A stretch of DNA of 64,000 nucleotides from Epiperipatus broadwayi. Its lineage: Eukaryota; Onychophora; Udeonychophora; Euonychophora; Peripatidae. The notes beneath the pieces are model-generated. The model saw nothing but the letters and a program-made list of their open reading frames with translations, ran no database searches and was not told the DNA's origin. Of this stretch, positions 1-11,095 are shown piece after piece (the first letter of the stretch is position 1; the number at the start of each line of letters is the position of its first letter). Location of the stretch: positions 6,116,001 through 6,180,000 of the forward strand of contig JAQFVV010006255.1 of NCBI GenBank assembly GCA_028023455.1. Direction: 5' to 3'. The position numbers and the translations under genes are program-made.

Positions 1-573
1 TATTCTAGCAAAAAGATTTCACAAATTAGCAAAAGTATACAAATGATTACTGCAACACTATAGTGTGTAATGTTATTATGAAGCCATATGCACAAATTAA
101 GTTTAGACATGGCAATAAGGGTTTGGCATCAACATTGCTCACATAGTTTGATTTACTTTACAATTTCTAAACAATGTCAAAAGCTTCAAAATCTCTTGGA
201 AAAAGCAATTAAAGAGGCACACAGTCACCTACTTAAAAGACCATAATCATATTTCATGATAAAACAGCTGAATTTATTATCCTGGGAGGCTTACTTTAAA
301 CTATACAATTTCAAATTTCAGCATATAAATAGTAATTTCCATTTCTAAATAGATTAGCTAATGTCATATATTCAGAAACACCCATTAATGTTTTTTCTAA
401 ATTTAAATATGGTTATTACAGTTAAAATTAAATCCAGATATTACATCTGATGATCTCCCTAGGGTACAGTAATAATGAGTCTTTCGTTGCCTTTCTCACC
501 TAAAACTAATTATTTACTTACTTCTGATGTAAGATCAAAGTTCATTTAACAATTATCTACCTATTAGTTTTAT
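1..573. other. AT-rich sequence without recognised feature
   Basis: I see no coding, RNA or repeat signature here beyond high AT content. Minus-strand reading beyond the possible OTU-like fragment at 574-870 is broken by stops. Confidence 0.5.
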
Positions 574-870
574 TCATTTAAGATCTATTATCCACTTGTT
601 TTTAATGTAAGACCAAAAACCATTTGATAGATATCTACTCAAAGATTTGATCCCATATGTGACAAACATTATTATTATTTTTTTTAAAAAAAAGATCCCT
701 ATAACTAAAGATACAGAACAAAACAAGTTACCATCTGTCTCTATTGCTTTTATATCAAAGCTAACCTCACTAACTATATTAGCTAAATTTGAGATAATAC
801 TACAATAACCAAAAATATTTGAATTTTTGTTTATTCTTACATCATCCTCAGATATTAACTTATTTCCCAA
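574..870 (-). pseudogene. possible decayed OTU-type cysteine protease fragment
   Basis: This open frame of 98 codons is not a confident gene. Its middle (residues about 38-54) reads FDIKAIETDGNLFCSVS, which resembles the OTU catalytic-site signature (hydrophobic-IK-x-I-x-GDGNCLF-x-x-x-S). The stretch after residue 68 (MFVTYGIKSLSRYLSNGFW) resembles the following OTU helix pattern. The cysteine expected directly after DGN is missing, so a protease would be dead. The tract between the two parts contains a homopolymer-rich stretch (FFLKKIII). OTU domains occur both in host deubiquitinases and in some transposable elements; the surroundings are repeats, so a transposon-derived relic is the likelier origin. 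It could also be a chance ORF. Confidence 0.28.
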
Positions 871-1015
871 ACTATCAGATTACTGATTGCTAATAAAATG
901 GCAGAAAAAAATGGAACTGATAGCAGATAATATTTGTCAATTTCCAAACATTTGTAAAGGAAAAAAAGCAGAAAAGAACAAAGGGACACAGATTCACAAT
1001 CATCTAATTGTACTT

Positions 1016-1186
1016 AATATACGTGAGATGTCAGAATGACTTAAAGTCAACATGGGTATGGCAATAATATTGGTACCAACAAGGGCTTTGAGCATTCCAC
1101 TATCAAATTTTCAATGATCTGGAAGGCTGAAAAGTTGGTGAGTGGAGAAGATTGAAGCCTGTCCATTAAAGTTTGATTATACATTC

Positions 1187-1219
<33 letters not shown>

Positions 1220-1395
1220 AGTGGGGGGATGATGATCTGAATCATTTGATGGGTGCTGGTTTAATACAAAATATGTGTATTGGAGATCATTTATCTTTTT
1301 CAAATGTATGTGGTGTCGTTTGTATAAGATGAAGTGGATGGCTATAGAAAACTTGAAAGTCTGGGTTCAAATCTCTTCTAATTAATATATAATTA
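1016..1395 (+). repeat. repeat A copy with degenerate hammerhead core
   Basis: This copy shares with the other A repeats, in order: a 'gtcagaatgac...gtcaacatgg' block, 'gagcattcc...tcaattttcaatg', 'gaagcctgtccattaaa', a TG/AT microsatellite (about 1189-1220), the hammerhead region and a box-B-like 'GGGTTCAAATC'. The hammerhead core is UUGAUGG at 1246-1252 instead of CUGAUGA and GAAA has become AAAA, so it should be inactive. Confidence 0.6.
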
Positions 1396-2835
1396 TATTT
1401 TGTTAGGTGTATAGAATAGCTATATAAATAGATAATGAATAAAGGGATGAAAGAATATAGAGACAGATATGCCTCATACATTTGAGTTTGTATAATAAAG
1501 AAAATCGTTTATTTAATATTTAAACAATTGAATAGTAATTATTTTTTACATCTTGTATAGTTATATGGATGTCTTTAGAAATACGACTCAAGACCTTTTA
1601 TTCACATTTGTAGAACACTATTTGAATGTTATCTTTTTTTAAATATTAATATTTTTAGATAAAATGTCTATTTGCAAGTATATATATACTTTAGATCATT
1701 ATTTGAATATTATCCTTTTTAATTTTTTTTTTTAAAATAATTGTTGGTTTTTGTTTTGTGGTTGTTTATTATCTTTGTTACTGGTATTTTATTTCGTAAT
1801 TATGGAAATCAGGAAGTTAAATCAGTTCTGAATCATTGATAAAATGATAAACCGTACTTAATATTCTTTAACTTGCTTAATTCTGTTCGCTAACTGTCTT
1901 GCATAATTATCAGAGGCGATGTTTGCTAGGACATGAACTTCACGAATTTTTTTTAACTTTTTTTTGGTCAGTGTACAGTTCATCTTTTAAGAAGCTAATG
2001 ACACTGATTTTTTTAAAAATTAGAATAAGGCAGTATGTATTAATGATAGAGCATTTAAATAACTTCCTATTTTAAGTTCACACCCATTTATACATACATT
2101 TTATATTATTTTGAAACATTTATCATTAAATTTTATTATAAAAAAATATAATAGGTAGACTAAAAATGTGATCAGTGTTTGAGTTTATTAAAATTAATGA
2201 CAATAACTGGGATCGTGTATATATATGCAATCAACTTTTGGGATAGAGGTCAATAGATAGAAGAGATAGCTACGGCCATGAAACCTAATAAAGAAGAAAA
2301 AAATAAAAACTATTTGAAAAACAAGTTATTTTCATAAACTAAATTAATAAACTTTTAAAAGATAGATTATTAAAATTTATTCACTCCAATTATAAGTATA
2401 AGATGTTAGAATAAGTTTGAATTAAGGATTACAAGAAGAAATGCAAACTATCGTTTATAAATTTAAATTGCCTCTTTCACTTATACACTAAAATTATTCC
2501 TGTCTTCTATTTCACACAAATAAAAGTTTTAGTGCTACCTAAATATTATCTAATGTGAAATGTATTTCCAATAAGTTGATAAAAAAATTTTGCTTATTAA
2601 AATTATCACTTTAGCAACATTTTAGAATATTAATATCTATTCTTTACATATTTTTATTATTGATGATGTACATATGTTTTAGAACTACCAAAAATATTAA
2701 TGTCTACCGAATATTGACAAATAAAAGGAAATAACTAAAAAAAGAGACTGAAATATGTCAATTTAACATTACAAAAACAAACAAATAAAAAATGATTGGT
2801 TTCTCAAGAGATCACGTAACTTTAAATAATTAGAA
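1396..2835. other. AT-rich sequence without recognised feature
   Basis: No protein-like frame, RNA or repeat relationship to other parts of the window was recognised. Confidence 0.45.
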
Positions 2836-2837
2836 AT

Positions 2838-2898
2838 AATAGAATGATCTTCAATTCAGGAATATTTTGCTCTTTTCTCTACCGCTGAGCTAAATCAT
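2838..2898 (-). repeat. tRNA-like pseudogene or SINE head
   Basis: On the minus strand a canonical Pol III A box, TAGCTCAGCGGTAGAG (2877-2892), is followed by a degenerate anticodon/T-arm region. No clear box B or acceptor-stem pairing is visible. This fits a tRNA-derived SINE head or tRNA pseudogene better than a functional tRNA. Confidence 0.45.
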
Positions 2899-3353
2899 AT
2901 GTAAGAAATTTTAAAATGATTAAATATATCCGCACACATGTTAAAATGATATAAATATTCTTTTATCAATTACTTTTAATGTTTTGCATTTAAAAAATAG
3001 TATATATGATTTAATGATAATCATTTTTCTAACATTATTAATCAAACTTTATTAAAGAAAAATATTATTATTAGTAATAATATACAATTCTTTTGTTATC
3101 TTCATTTTAAATGATTACATTTCATTTGGTCAATAGTTAAGTATCAATTTAATAATATAAATATATTGTTTATGAGTCTTTCTCAAAAAATTGTATGAGT
3201 TGTTTTAATCGTTTGTGCTAAAAATTATAAGAAACAAAATAATTAAGAAAGATGATATCCGTTATAACTTATTCAAATTAAATTTAATCAATGCTAAAAT
3301 AACTTTATTAAAATAATTATTTTTGTTTATTGAAACCGACAAGAAGAAAACAA

Positions 3354-3584
3354 TAAACATCACATGATCACCATTTCTTATGCTTGCTCTTAACTGTTAT
3401 TAAAACTGGTAAAACTCTCTATATACTATTGCCACTTAGTCCAAGCCAGACCAATCAATGGATGCCAAAAGGCTTGTGCATAAAATCCCCATCTAGTATC
3501 TACTCATCCAATATCCCTAGACTAGTTTCTGGCTTGTGACCTTCGTCAGTGAGGAGCCTTGGATCTGAGATCACTGCACCTGTT
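3354..3584 (-). repeat. repeat B (PLE terminal-repeat-like), single copy
   Basis: The sequence matches the repeat-B arms at 16.9-17.5 and 21.6-22.6 kb: 'aaacatcacatgatcaccat', 'aaaactctc...', 'atcaatggatgcca', 'gcttgtgcataaaatcc' and the hammerhead segment. Relative to the hammerhead, the sense strand is minus. A repeat-A copy follows at 3631. Confidence 0.65.
3507..3563 (-). ncRNA. type I hammerhead ribozyme motif, family B, core intact
   Basis: On the minus strand the order is UCCAA, an UCCUCA strand, CUGACGA, a short helix II (GGU/GCC closing a CACAA loop), GAAA, a two-base-pair helix III (AC/GU, loop UA), the cleavage triplet GUC, then UAGGGA and UUGGA. Position 7 of the core is C, which the hammerhead tolerates. 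Helix I has one A-C mismatch. All other conserved core bases are present, so activity is plausible but untested. Confidence 0.65.
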
Positions 3585-3630
3585 TTAAGAAGAAAACAAA
3601 AGAAAAAAAAGCTTTGTCAGTACTATTTTG

Positions 3631-3850
3631 AAGATTTGCTATCTTAATATAAACTGAGCATTGGTTATATATGTGTGCAGGAAATGGTGATCTGGATCAT
3701 CTGATGATTGCTGGTTCAGCACGAAATATGGATATTGGAGATCTTTTTTTTCACATGTCTATGGTCACATCTTTCAATTGTTTGAGATGCAGTGGAAAGC
3801 TGAAAGGAGCTTAAAAGTCTGTCTTTAAATCCTATATATATATATAGTGA
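3631..3850 (+). repeat. repeat A copy, 5' truncated
   Basis: The copy starts in 'gaagattt.gctatcttaatata' and continues through the hammerhead, then 'cacatgt..atggtcac' and a decayed box-B-like end before a TA run. It lies directly downstream of a B copy, but in the opposite orientation relative to its hammerhead. Confidence 0.6.
3697..3738 (+). ncRNA. hammerhead ribozyme motif, family A, core intact
   Basis: CUGAUGA is at 3701-3707, helix II is UGCU/AGCA with a GGUUC loop, and GAAA is at 3723-3726, followed by an AU-rich helix III and UUGG. The 5' strand of helix I is UCAU rather than the usual CCAA, so helix I pairs poorly with UUGG. This is the A copy with the CpG at the end of helix II preserved (GCACGAAA). 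Confidence 0.5.
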
Positions 3851-3859
3851 GGGAGATGT

Positions 3860-5150
3860 GAGGTGAAGACTTTAAAATCTTACTGTTAGACAAAGACATT
3901 TCCACCATCTATATTTAAAGATAGTCATTAACTAAAATTCTGCATAGTGAGAATTTACAGTTTACATTTTCTCTAATTAATATTAATTAAATATTTATAC
4001 TTATTTACAATTAGATGTATATTCTGTTCCATTGTGGATTAGTTTATAAATATGCATAAAACCTGAAAAAAAATTTCAATATTTATTTTAATTCAAATTC
4101 AGCTGTGATGATTGAAGACATTGGTTCTAACATTATGAGATAGATTCTTGTATTTAAAAATATTTGTTTTATAAGTAAGAACTATTTATTTTAATAACTT
4201 AGACTATTTTTTGATTGTTGTTCTTTATGCAAATACATTTTTATTACACATCGGTATCTATTGCTTTACATTAATAATTAATTGAATACATATTAAATAT
4301 AATAGGCCGCACTTTGTTAGAAGCTATATGTTATTTGAGCTATCTTCCAATTAAACTCCACTTTCTCAAATCTATCTTACTTTCCATATTTATAAATAAT
4401 TGTAATTTTCACAATAGATCTTGAAATAAGCAACTCAAGATAAATAAGGTTTCTGCTTTTAGAATAACTTGCACATATTTTACAATGCTCACTAAGAAAT
4501 GCATGCCCCTTGTGTATGTTTTATTTTAACACACATGTTCTTCAATACATCTTTCATCTAACCCAAAAATCATATTGAAATCCAGATTTTTGTAGTTGAA
4601 AGCTATATAGTAAATCTAAGAAAAGTCATTATACTAAATATGGTGACAGAAATATTAAAAGAATCCCAGCTATATTTTCTTGCAAAGAGTATTTAAGAAA
4701 CCCAGCTTCCAAAGAATCTATCAAGAATACCATGAGCCATTCAATCCAACTTGAATTGAGTATTTATGAAATAAATATATGTCTATCAAAGATTTTAAAA
4801 TTGTTAACAAATTTATAAAATTTCTTCAAGATGAAAAAAAAAATTGAGAGTGAGCAAAATTATAAAAAGGGCAAAGCTTTGTGAAATTCAACTACACAAA
4901 CTTTTTGGGAATAAGACCACCTAGAATAGATCATCATCACATCCTATGACATTGACTGTCTCATTTATCAAACTTCTAGAACTAAAATTATCACAATACA
5001 AAACACAGAGAGAAAATCATTTAAAAAGAAATTACAAGTTTCTCTTTCCTAAACTTAATAAAAATAGTAGCTATGAGCAATTTTGCTTTTGATTCTCATA
5101 AACTATACTTCCAGGGTTTTTAAAAATCTTAGCAAAATTATTATTAATCC
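3860..5150. other. AT-rich sequence without recognised feature
   Basis: No convincing coding, RNA or repeat feature was found between the A copy and the next B fragment. Confidence 0.45.
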
Positions 5151-5153
5151 ATC

Positions 5154-5247
5154 AAACATCACATGATCACCATTCTTTATGCTTACCCAAGCTGTTCTTC
5201 ACAGAGACAAAACTTTCCATACAGTAGTGCCACTCAGTGCAAGCCAA
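5154..5247 (-). repeat. repeat B end fragment
   Basis: Only the outer end of repeat B is present (catcacatgatcaccat, then a decayed 'gcttaccc...ctgtt' and 'cagtagtgccactcagtgc'). It stops before the hammerhead segment, so it carries none. Confidence 0.6.
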
Positions 5248-5271
5248 ATATTTATTATATGAAATTTACTA

Positions 5272-5440
5272 TTGTATATATTTTCAAATTTTATTTTTAA
5301 CTCAGTGCACCTTTTATCTTAGCTCAACAAATATCACAAATACTCAGCAACCTACGATCCTCTCTCACTCTAAACGCATTTTTGAAACACTCCACTTTTT
5401 TTTTCAAGTGAATAAGATATACATAGCTCATATTTTAATT
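5272..5440. repeat. direct repeat, copy 1
   Basis: About 170 bp that recur at 5978-6150, sharing 'tatattttcaaatt', 'tcagtgcacctttta/ca', 'cttagctcaa', 'gcatttttgaaa' and 'aagtgaataaga/aagcaagac'. Function unknown; the copies lie within minus-strand A/PLE repeat material. Confidence 0.55.
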
Positions 5441-5570
5441 TTAACTTTATATACACATTTTTTAGATATAATTTTAACTTCATATATATTTAAAAATATT
5501 TCAAAGTTCTATTTCATCACTAATTTCTAAAACAAAAAAAAAAATTCCCCAAGATGCCCATTTCAACAAG

Positions 5571-5622
5571 ATACCCAAAATGCACATTTCATACTGAAGC
5601 AGCACTCACTAATTGACCCAGC
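5571..5622 (-). repeat. degenerate family-A hammerhead
   Basis: The minus strand retains the GAGUGCUG..CAG helix II half and GAAAUGUGCA, but CUGAUGA has become UAGUGAG-like. The ribozyme core is broken. Confidence 0.5.
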
Positions 5623-5977
5623 TCACAATCTTTTATACATATATTTATCATTTGTTTAAGATTTTATCTATGGCAATTTATTATAATTTGATTGAAAGTA
5701 TCAAACTTTCTGTACTCTTAACTTTGGCACAAACCAATTGATAGATTAATAAATTATTAATCATTCATTAAACTAGAGATTATCTCTATCCCAAACATAG
5801 TCTTTAATTCTCACTTGATTAATATGTGTGTAGTGTCATAGAGGGATCAACACTTGAATTTTCTTGACCATGTTGATAGTTTTGATAACTTTCACTACAT
5901 CATTCTTTTGCAAGGCAGGGACTGAATTTTATCTCATTTCAATACCTTGTGAACGAGTTTACTATCTTTTACATTGG

Positions 5978-6150
5978 AATATATTTTCAAATTTAATTCT
6001 CATCTCAGTGCACCTTTCACCTTAGCTCAATCATTATAACCATTCACCAGTCCAGAAGTCAGATCAACCTTTTCTACTCTGGATGCATTTTTGAAATAAT
6101 CAGTATCACTTTTTTTTAAGTAAGCAAGACACATAAAGGTCATATTGTAT
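5978..6150. repeat. direct repeat, copy 2
   Basis: Second copy of the repeat at 5272-5440, about 700 bp downstream in the same orientation. Confidence 0.55.
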
Positions 6151-6334
6151 AATTTACAGGAGAGATCTGTTTATTTGTGAAAAATATCTAGAAACATGAT
6201 CTTCCAACTATGACTCTTATAATATCTAGAGTAATAGACAGGGTATGAGCACAGACTTTCACATGACCCACCACTCTCCACACTATCTCATAACACTGAT
6301 ACACCCAAACACATGTCGAAAAGATAAATAATCA

Positions 6335-6376
6335 CCAATATACGTATTTCATGCTAAACCAGCAATCATCAGTTGG
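6335..6376 (-). ncRNA. hammerhead ribozyme motif, family A, core intact
   Basis: On the minus strand: helix I CCAA, CUGAUGA (plus-strand 6366-6372), helix II UGCU/AGCA with a GGUUU loop preceded by a U-U mismatch, GAAA (6347-6350), helix III of two to three AU pairs, U-A cleavage site, then UUGG closing helix I. The short helix III is typical of metazoan PLE hammerheads, which may work as dimers. Confidence 0.7.
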
Positions 6377-7066
6377 TATATATATAAGCCTGTGTATTTC
6401 ATCTAATATATAGAGTACTAAGTTAAAAGAACTTTCACCTTTAGTCTAAAAAAAGGCAAAAGTATTATTAGATGCATAAATTTCAGTTTATAATTGACAA
6501 ATGGCATGATTTCAATTTGCTTTAGCTAGTTTTAATTAGGGGCAGTTGCCTGATTCCATCATAATTGAAATTTATTTAGGTAAATACATGGAAATTTCTA
6601 TTACATCTTTAATATGTATATATATAATAGGAAAAATATTTAGAAAAATATGAGTAATTACCCAGTATTTATAGAAATTATATATTCCTCTGCAATATAA
6701 AAATAACAATTTTCATTTGGATTTTTTTTCCAAAAACAAAACAAAACAGTAATTGTATTATAATTAATAATCAATGTAAAATTATGCACACTCTTATTGC
6801 AAAATAATTCTAATTAGTAAATAGTGATCAAATTGATTTTTATATTTATTCTGTATTTTTTACTTTGCTGGAACAAAATAAATAAATTTATGACTTATAG
6901 AACTTTAAACACCTTATTTTACTTTATGAATATTATTTATGTAGTGTAATTTTCTCCATACCATTCTCATGCAAGGTAGGAACTGATTTCTATCTGCTTT
7001 TAACATCTTGTGGATGGGTGTAACAACAAACTTATGTCCAAACACATGTAAAAAAGATGTTAATCT

Positions 7067-7108
7067 CCAAAATGCACATTTTATGCTGAACCAACACTCA
7101 TCAGTTGG
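7067..7108 (-). ncRNA. hammerhead motif, family A, G12 mutated
   Basis: CUGAUGA and the flanking CCAA/UUGG helix I are intact and helix II begins with the ancestral G, but GAAA is AAAA. Loss of G12 removes a catalytic base, so the copy is predicted inactive. Confidence 0.6.
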
Positions 7109-7837
7109 CCCAGATTACAAAATCTCTAATTAAATTACTATAATTTAATTGATGTGTTAAACTTACTGCCCTCATAACTTTGACACAAAACAATTAACTG
7201 AAGTATATTAATTATTTTTATTACTCATTCATTAGACTAGAGATTATCCACTTAATATTATTTTTGTAGTGTAATTTTCACTACACTACTCTTATTCAAG
7301 CTAGGAACAGCCATCTACAAGGTATTAAAAGTAGATAGAAACTAGTCTCTACCTTGTGTGAGAGTTTTTTAGTGAAAATTACACTATAGAAATATTATTC
7401 ATTGAGTGGCTAGTCTCTAGTCTAATGAATGATTATTAAAAATTATTAATCTTATTTTACTTGACACTTCTACTCAATTACCTAGATTTTCCTGTGTAAA
7501 TATCATATAGATATGTGTGTGTGCTTGATTGCTTTTATATATAGAAGATATTGGCATAATTTTTAAATAACTCTTTGAACATGGATGAAAACTATTTGAA
7601 GTAGTAGCACTACTTGCATTTAATTTTATTTAAAAAAGACATTGATCCACCAAATTTCTCCACAATATATTTAGGAGCCAATAATTTTTTTTTTCTAAAT
7701 ACATATAGTAAACTTGTAAAAATAGTGTTTAGATGTAAATGCTTAGAAGTATGAGTTAAGAAAAGCTTGCAAATTGTTTATTGGGAAGTTAGATATACAA
7801 ACTCCCTCAGGATTAGATTTTTTATACACTTAATATA

Positions 7838-7890
7838 ATCTACTAAGCATGCTTTCAATATCTTGTAAACAATATCATAATCACAGTGAT
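7838..7890 (-). ncRNA. hammerhead-like fold with lost catalytic bases (left arm)
   Basis: On the minus strand helix I is AUC-ACU / AGU-A-GAU, followed by GUGAUUA in place of CUGANGA, an AUAU-rich helix II, GAAA, helix III AGC/GCU with an AU loop and U at the cleavage position. C3 and G8 are lost, so self-cleavage is not expected although every helix can form. Confidence 0.45.
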
Positions 7891-7968
7891 ACATCTGCAA
7901 AATCTAGAGAAGAGGTGTAATATAAATTCTATGTAACCTGTATGCAAATTATATGTAAATGAGTTTGT

Positions 7969-8193
7969 CTACATGGCCCACATTTTAGAGAGTGGAAAGC
8001 AGGATTCTTTTTTGTTGATGGCATTGGTGTTATCTGCAATATGCCAGGCTTCCTTTACTTTATGCTTTACATAATTTCTTTCTAAGCATATGATCATTAC
8101 TAATGTGAATTTGAATGCATGGCTGAACTGGATGTGTGATTGAAATTGTTTTTGGACCATGAAAATCAGCTTGTTATGCATTTGAACCCACAC
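7969..8193 (-). pseudogene. PLE GIY-YIG protein C-terminal tail (left copy)
   Basis: The frame ends in VKHKVKEAWHIADNTNAINK, then KESCFPLSKMW and a stop at 7969-7971. This matches the usual C-terminus of PLE proteins (KREAxEI...xxINRDEGxxLSxxW), which follows the GIY-YIG endonuclease. The N-terminal residues of the frame (MWVQMHNKLIF...) cross the palindrome centre and are not protein-derived. The rest of the element (RT, GIY-YIG core) is absent through 5' truncation. The right copy, at about 8230-8330 on the plus strand, encodes KMKEAWHITNNANAINKKES. Confidence 0.6.
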
Positions 8194-8388
8194 TAGAGAC
8201 AGTTATATGCATAGAAATAAATGATGCAATATGTAAAATGAAGGAAGCATGGCATATCACAAATAATGCTAATGCCATCAACAAAAAAGAATCCTGCCTC
8301 TCCCTCTCTAAAAATTATGGACCAACTTATTTACATATAATTTACATAGCATTTATATCACACCCTTCTCCAGACTTTGCAGACACTT

Positions 8389-8440
8389 TGCTATGATTAT
8401 GATATTGCTTACAAGATATTGAAAGCATGCTTAGTGGATT
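8389..8440 (+). ncRNA. hammerhead-like fold with lost catalytic bases (right arm)
   Basis: Inverted partner of the fold at 7838-7890. GAAA and the AGC/GCU helix III are kept. The CUGANGA position reads AUGAUUA, and helix I has G-U variation (GCU/AGU). Confidence 0.42.
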
Positions 8441-8624
8441 ACATTAAATGTATAAAAAAATCCCATCCTGAGGGAGTTCATATTTCTCATTTCCCAGTAA
8501 ACAATTTTCAAGCTTTTCTTAATTCATGCTTCTAAGTGCTTATATCTAATTGCAAGTGCATTAGGAAAGTTAAGAACATATAGTCTTTATAAATATCTGT
8601 TATTTTAATTATTACATATCTGTC

Positions 8625-9500
8625 TATAGAGCAAGTTGGATTTAGGCAAGAGAGAAGCTACTATGAGTAAGGGTAATTTTTGACAATTCACATTGAAATG
8701 GGCTTTCAAAATTAAAAGCTGATGCTATCTTTAATGATCAAATGTTAGATTATGATTTTTTTGGAAACATGATTTAAATGTTTGTAAAACTCTTGAATGC
8801 AGGAAAACCATTAATTTACTTGAAAAAATGCTTTTCAATATAAAAATTCAAGTGATACTAAAGGACAATTATAATAGATATAAGGTCCTATACTTTCACC
8901 TACTTTATTTAATATATTCAGTTACAAAATGCAGAAAATTCATCTAAGCCATGACAAAAAAATATCCTTATCAATAATATAAAATTTCTTAATAAGCCAT
9001 AAAAAATTTGGAAATCTTTTTTAAAAACTGTGATATTATTTTAATCCAACAGAAATAGTACACTCAACTTTTCATTTTTAAACCTTTAATATGTTCTTTT
9101 GCATCAATAAACTATTTTCATTTACATAATGTTAAATCTAAAATAATTTCCAGACTATTAAGTAGATCATACTTGTCAATATCTCAAAATATAACTTCAG
9201 CTTCTATTAAGATGTTTTAAACAAATTCTTTTTCTAGATTCAGCAATAAAACACTATGAATTTGGTTTTTTCTAGATATTACTGGAGTCTTGTCATCAGA
9301 TTCAGAACATCATTATGGTCATTGTATGCATTTGCATCATAAATGGAATTTAACAGTCACTGATCATTCTAAAGTAGTAAATACAAATCATGAGCCACAT
9401 AGGTAAATTGAAAGATTTAATAAAACCACTAGCGAATTTATCTCCTGGTTGGAATCTTTATAGTTTTTTTTTTGTGATATTTTGTTAATAGGTAAACAGT
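8625..9500 (+). pseudogene. non-LTR retrotransposon (LINE) reverse transcriptase relic
   Basis: Read across several frameshifts, fragments line up with a Jockey-type RT: QVGFRQERSYYE near 8631, LTIHIEMGFQ near 8680, CRKTINLLEKMLFNIKIQVI near 8800, and GPILSPTLFNIF near 8890, corresponding to the usual GLPQGSVLSPLLFNIY motif. NPTEIVHSTFHF near 9055 matches the segment following the YADD block, which itself is not recognisable. Frame changes and stops make it a dead copy. No ends, TSD or tail were found. Confidence 0.5.
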
Positions 9501-9889
9501 CTAAAAAAATCAGTATGCTAAATAAATAAATAATAGCTCTCCAAGTTTAATTTTTTTTAAAATTTTCATCCAATTGATTGAAGTCTATGAGAATAAATTT
9601 CTTGTAATAATAGTTTTCACCATTGTTTAAATGAAAAAATTTGAACAACTATAATGGCAGTTTGCTATATTGGAACTGCATTTAAATTATATATGCATTT
9701 AGAAATTTTATTATAGTAATTCACATTTTATTACAAATTAATCTACAAGTATTCAATTCTTGAACAACTTTAATCATGATTTACCATCTATTAGATAAAT
9801 ATAGCAATGTTTGATTAATTGTTTATTGTGTTAGAAATTATTATCTTCATATTAGCAGAAATATTGACTTCAAATTTAATTCAAGGTCA

Positions 9890-10070
9890 AATGTTTTAAC
9901 TTTCTTTTTTCACATAAGTGTACTATTATATATATATAAATCTTATTGTTAAATTTTATCTTTCTTAAAACAAATGAATTAAGGCATCAATAAAAAATAA
10001 AAAAATGCAATGATCCCCAAAGTACGTTTCTGCTGAACTAGCTTTGTTAATTGTGCCAGAAAGTGAAACA
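9890..10070 (-). repeat. strongly decayed PLE/A-type fragment
   Basis: Contains 'aaacaaatgaattaaggcat', 'atgatccccaa' and a damaged hammerhead segment (tttctgctgaacta). A related fragment lies at 11340-11450. Identification rests on similarity to better copies only. Confidence 0.35.
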
Positions 10071-10809
10071 TCTTCATCATAGTTTATTATTTATTTGTTA
10101 TTTTATTATAATTTATCTTCAAGTATACAATTCTTGTACAACCTTAATAATGATTTACTATCATTTATATAAAATCCCTAAATGTTGTTCATAATGCTAT
10201 TATGTGATATTCAAGTTAAACACTTCTTTGTTAGAGGGTGTATTTTTCAAGGCAAAAAATAATTATTTGTTCTGCCATTAATAAACAGTAATTTTTTTAT
10301 GAAGCATTTTATGCAAAGGAAGTAATTTGTTAAAGCAACTATTACAAAAACAATCGCCCGCCCATGGGACAGGCACATTCCTAGCTTCTAAAAAAATATG
10401 TATTGGAATAAAACTTTTTAAAGGAAAAATACTTGGAAAAAAAATCAGTACATAGGTATAGTATTTAAGTCGCTAAGAAAATTCATGTTTGAAATGTGAT
10501 ATTTAGTGAGGGGAAAAAAAATAGATGCAATAATACCATATTTATGTTAATTTTGGCTAGCATATAATTGAAATCACTTAGTTTGATATATAGTTTGTGG
10601 CTTCATAATAATACCATGCATGATTGAAATTTGTTAAAGCTACCAATTAAAAAAAATATTACAAAAATGACGGTCTTTCCATAGGGTATAAATATATCAA
10701 TCTTATGCATAATTGTTTATAAGACTAGAAATTTGTAAAATAACATAGGCGCTATTGGCACTTAACCGCAAAGCTACTTTTTACTTTAAATATAAAATAA
10801 AATTATATT

Positions 10810-10860
10810 ACTCTGCTAAACGCTTTCAAGAGAAGTGCTCTCATCTTCATAGCTCTGAGT
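10810..10860 (-). ncRNA. hammerhead-like fold, C3 lost (left arm)
   Basis: Helix I can form as ACUC-AGA-GCU / AGC-A-GAGU. The core reads AUGAAGA (C3 to A, other bases kept), helix II is GAGAG/CUCUU with a CACUU loop, GAAA is intact, helix III is AG/UU with a CG loop, and U stands at the cleavage position. Confidence 0.45.
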
Positions 10861-10917
10861 GAAGTAATTATATACAAATTATGCAAAGTTCAAAGGTTAA
10901 TTGCTCCATTTCTTTGA

Positions 10918-11012
10918 GATCGCGAAGCATGTATCTTTGCGGTTGATGGCGTTGCAATCCAACGCCATGAAGCAGGCCTCCTTAACTTTTCTTTTTACGT
11001 CGTGTCTTTCTT
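10918..11012 (-). pseudogene. PLE GIY-YIG protein C-terminal tail
   Basis: The minus strand encodes VKRKVKEACFMALDCNAINR, then KDTCFAISKKWSN and a stop. This is the same tail motif as at 8.0 kb (KVKEAWHI..NTNAINKKES..LSKMW) and marks the end of a PLE ORF; everything upstream is missing. It is a different PLE lineage from the 7.7-8.6 kb copies, judging by the sequence of both tail and UTR. The tail is cleanly readable, suggesting less decay than most elements here. Confidence 0.6.
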
Positions 11013-11044
11013 TGAACTTTGCATAATTTGCATATAATTACTTC

Positions 11045-11095
11045 ACTCAGAGCTATGAAGATGAGTACACGTCTCTTGAAAGCGCTTAGCAGAGT
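11045..11095 (+). ncRNA. hammerhead-like fold, C3 lost (right arm)
   Basis: Partner of the fold at 10810-10860. UGAAGA is at 11056-11061, GAAA at 11078-11081, helix III AG/CU with a CG loop, and helix I closes with GAGU at 11092-11095. Confidence 0.45.

Larger units (their letters stand above)
5685..7450 (-). mobile_element. tandem and inverted PLE-derived 3' repeats
   Basis: Several partial copies of one unit recur, mostly reading minus. Shared blocks are 'aacttt..cacaaa', 'ttaatcattcattaaactagagattatct', 'gtagtgt.attttcactac' and 'caaggtaggaactg...tctat'. They occur around 5690-5940, 6940-7040, 7150-7310 and, inverted, 7340-7450. The pair at about 7200-7310 and 7340-7450 forms an inverted repeat. 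Hammerhead motifs sit between the blocks at 6335 and 7067. The same blocks flank the hammerhead at 58.8 kb, so this is one dispersed family. No protein-coding part is recognisable. Confidence 0.55.
7735..8570. mobile_element. PLE 3'-end palindrome (two truncated copies, head to head)
   Basis: Two arms of about 400 bp are inverted copies meeting near 8200. Each arm runs outward from a short coding tail into a shared 3' UTR ('acctcttctctagattttgcaga' region, hammerhead-like fold, 'cctgagggagtt', 'aagcttttctta'). The left copy reads minus and the right copy plus. The coding pieces are the last residues of a GIY-YIG PLE protein. Confidence 0.65.
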
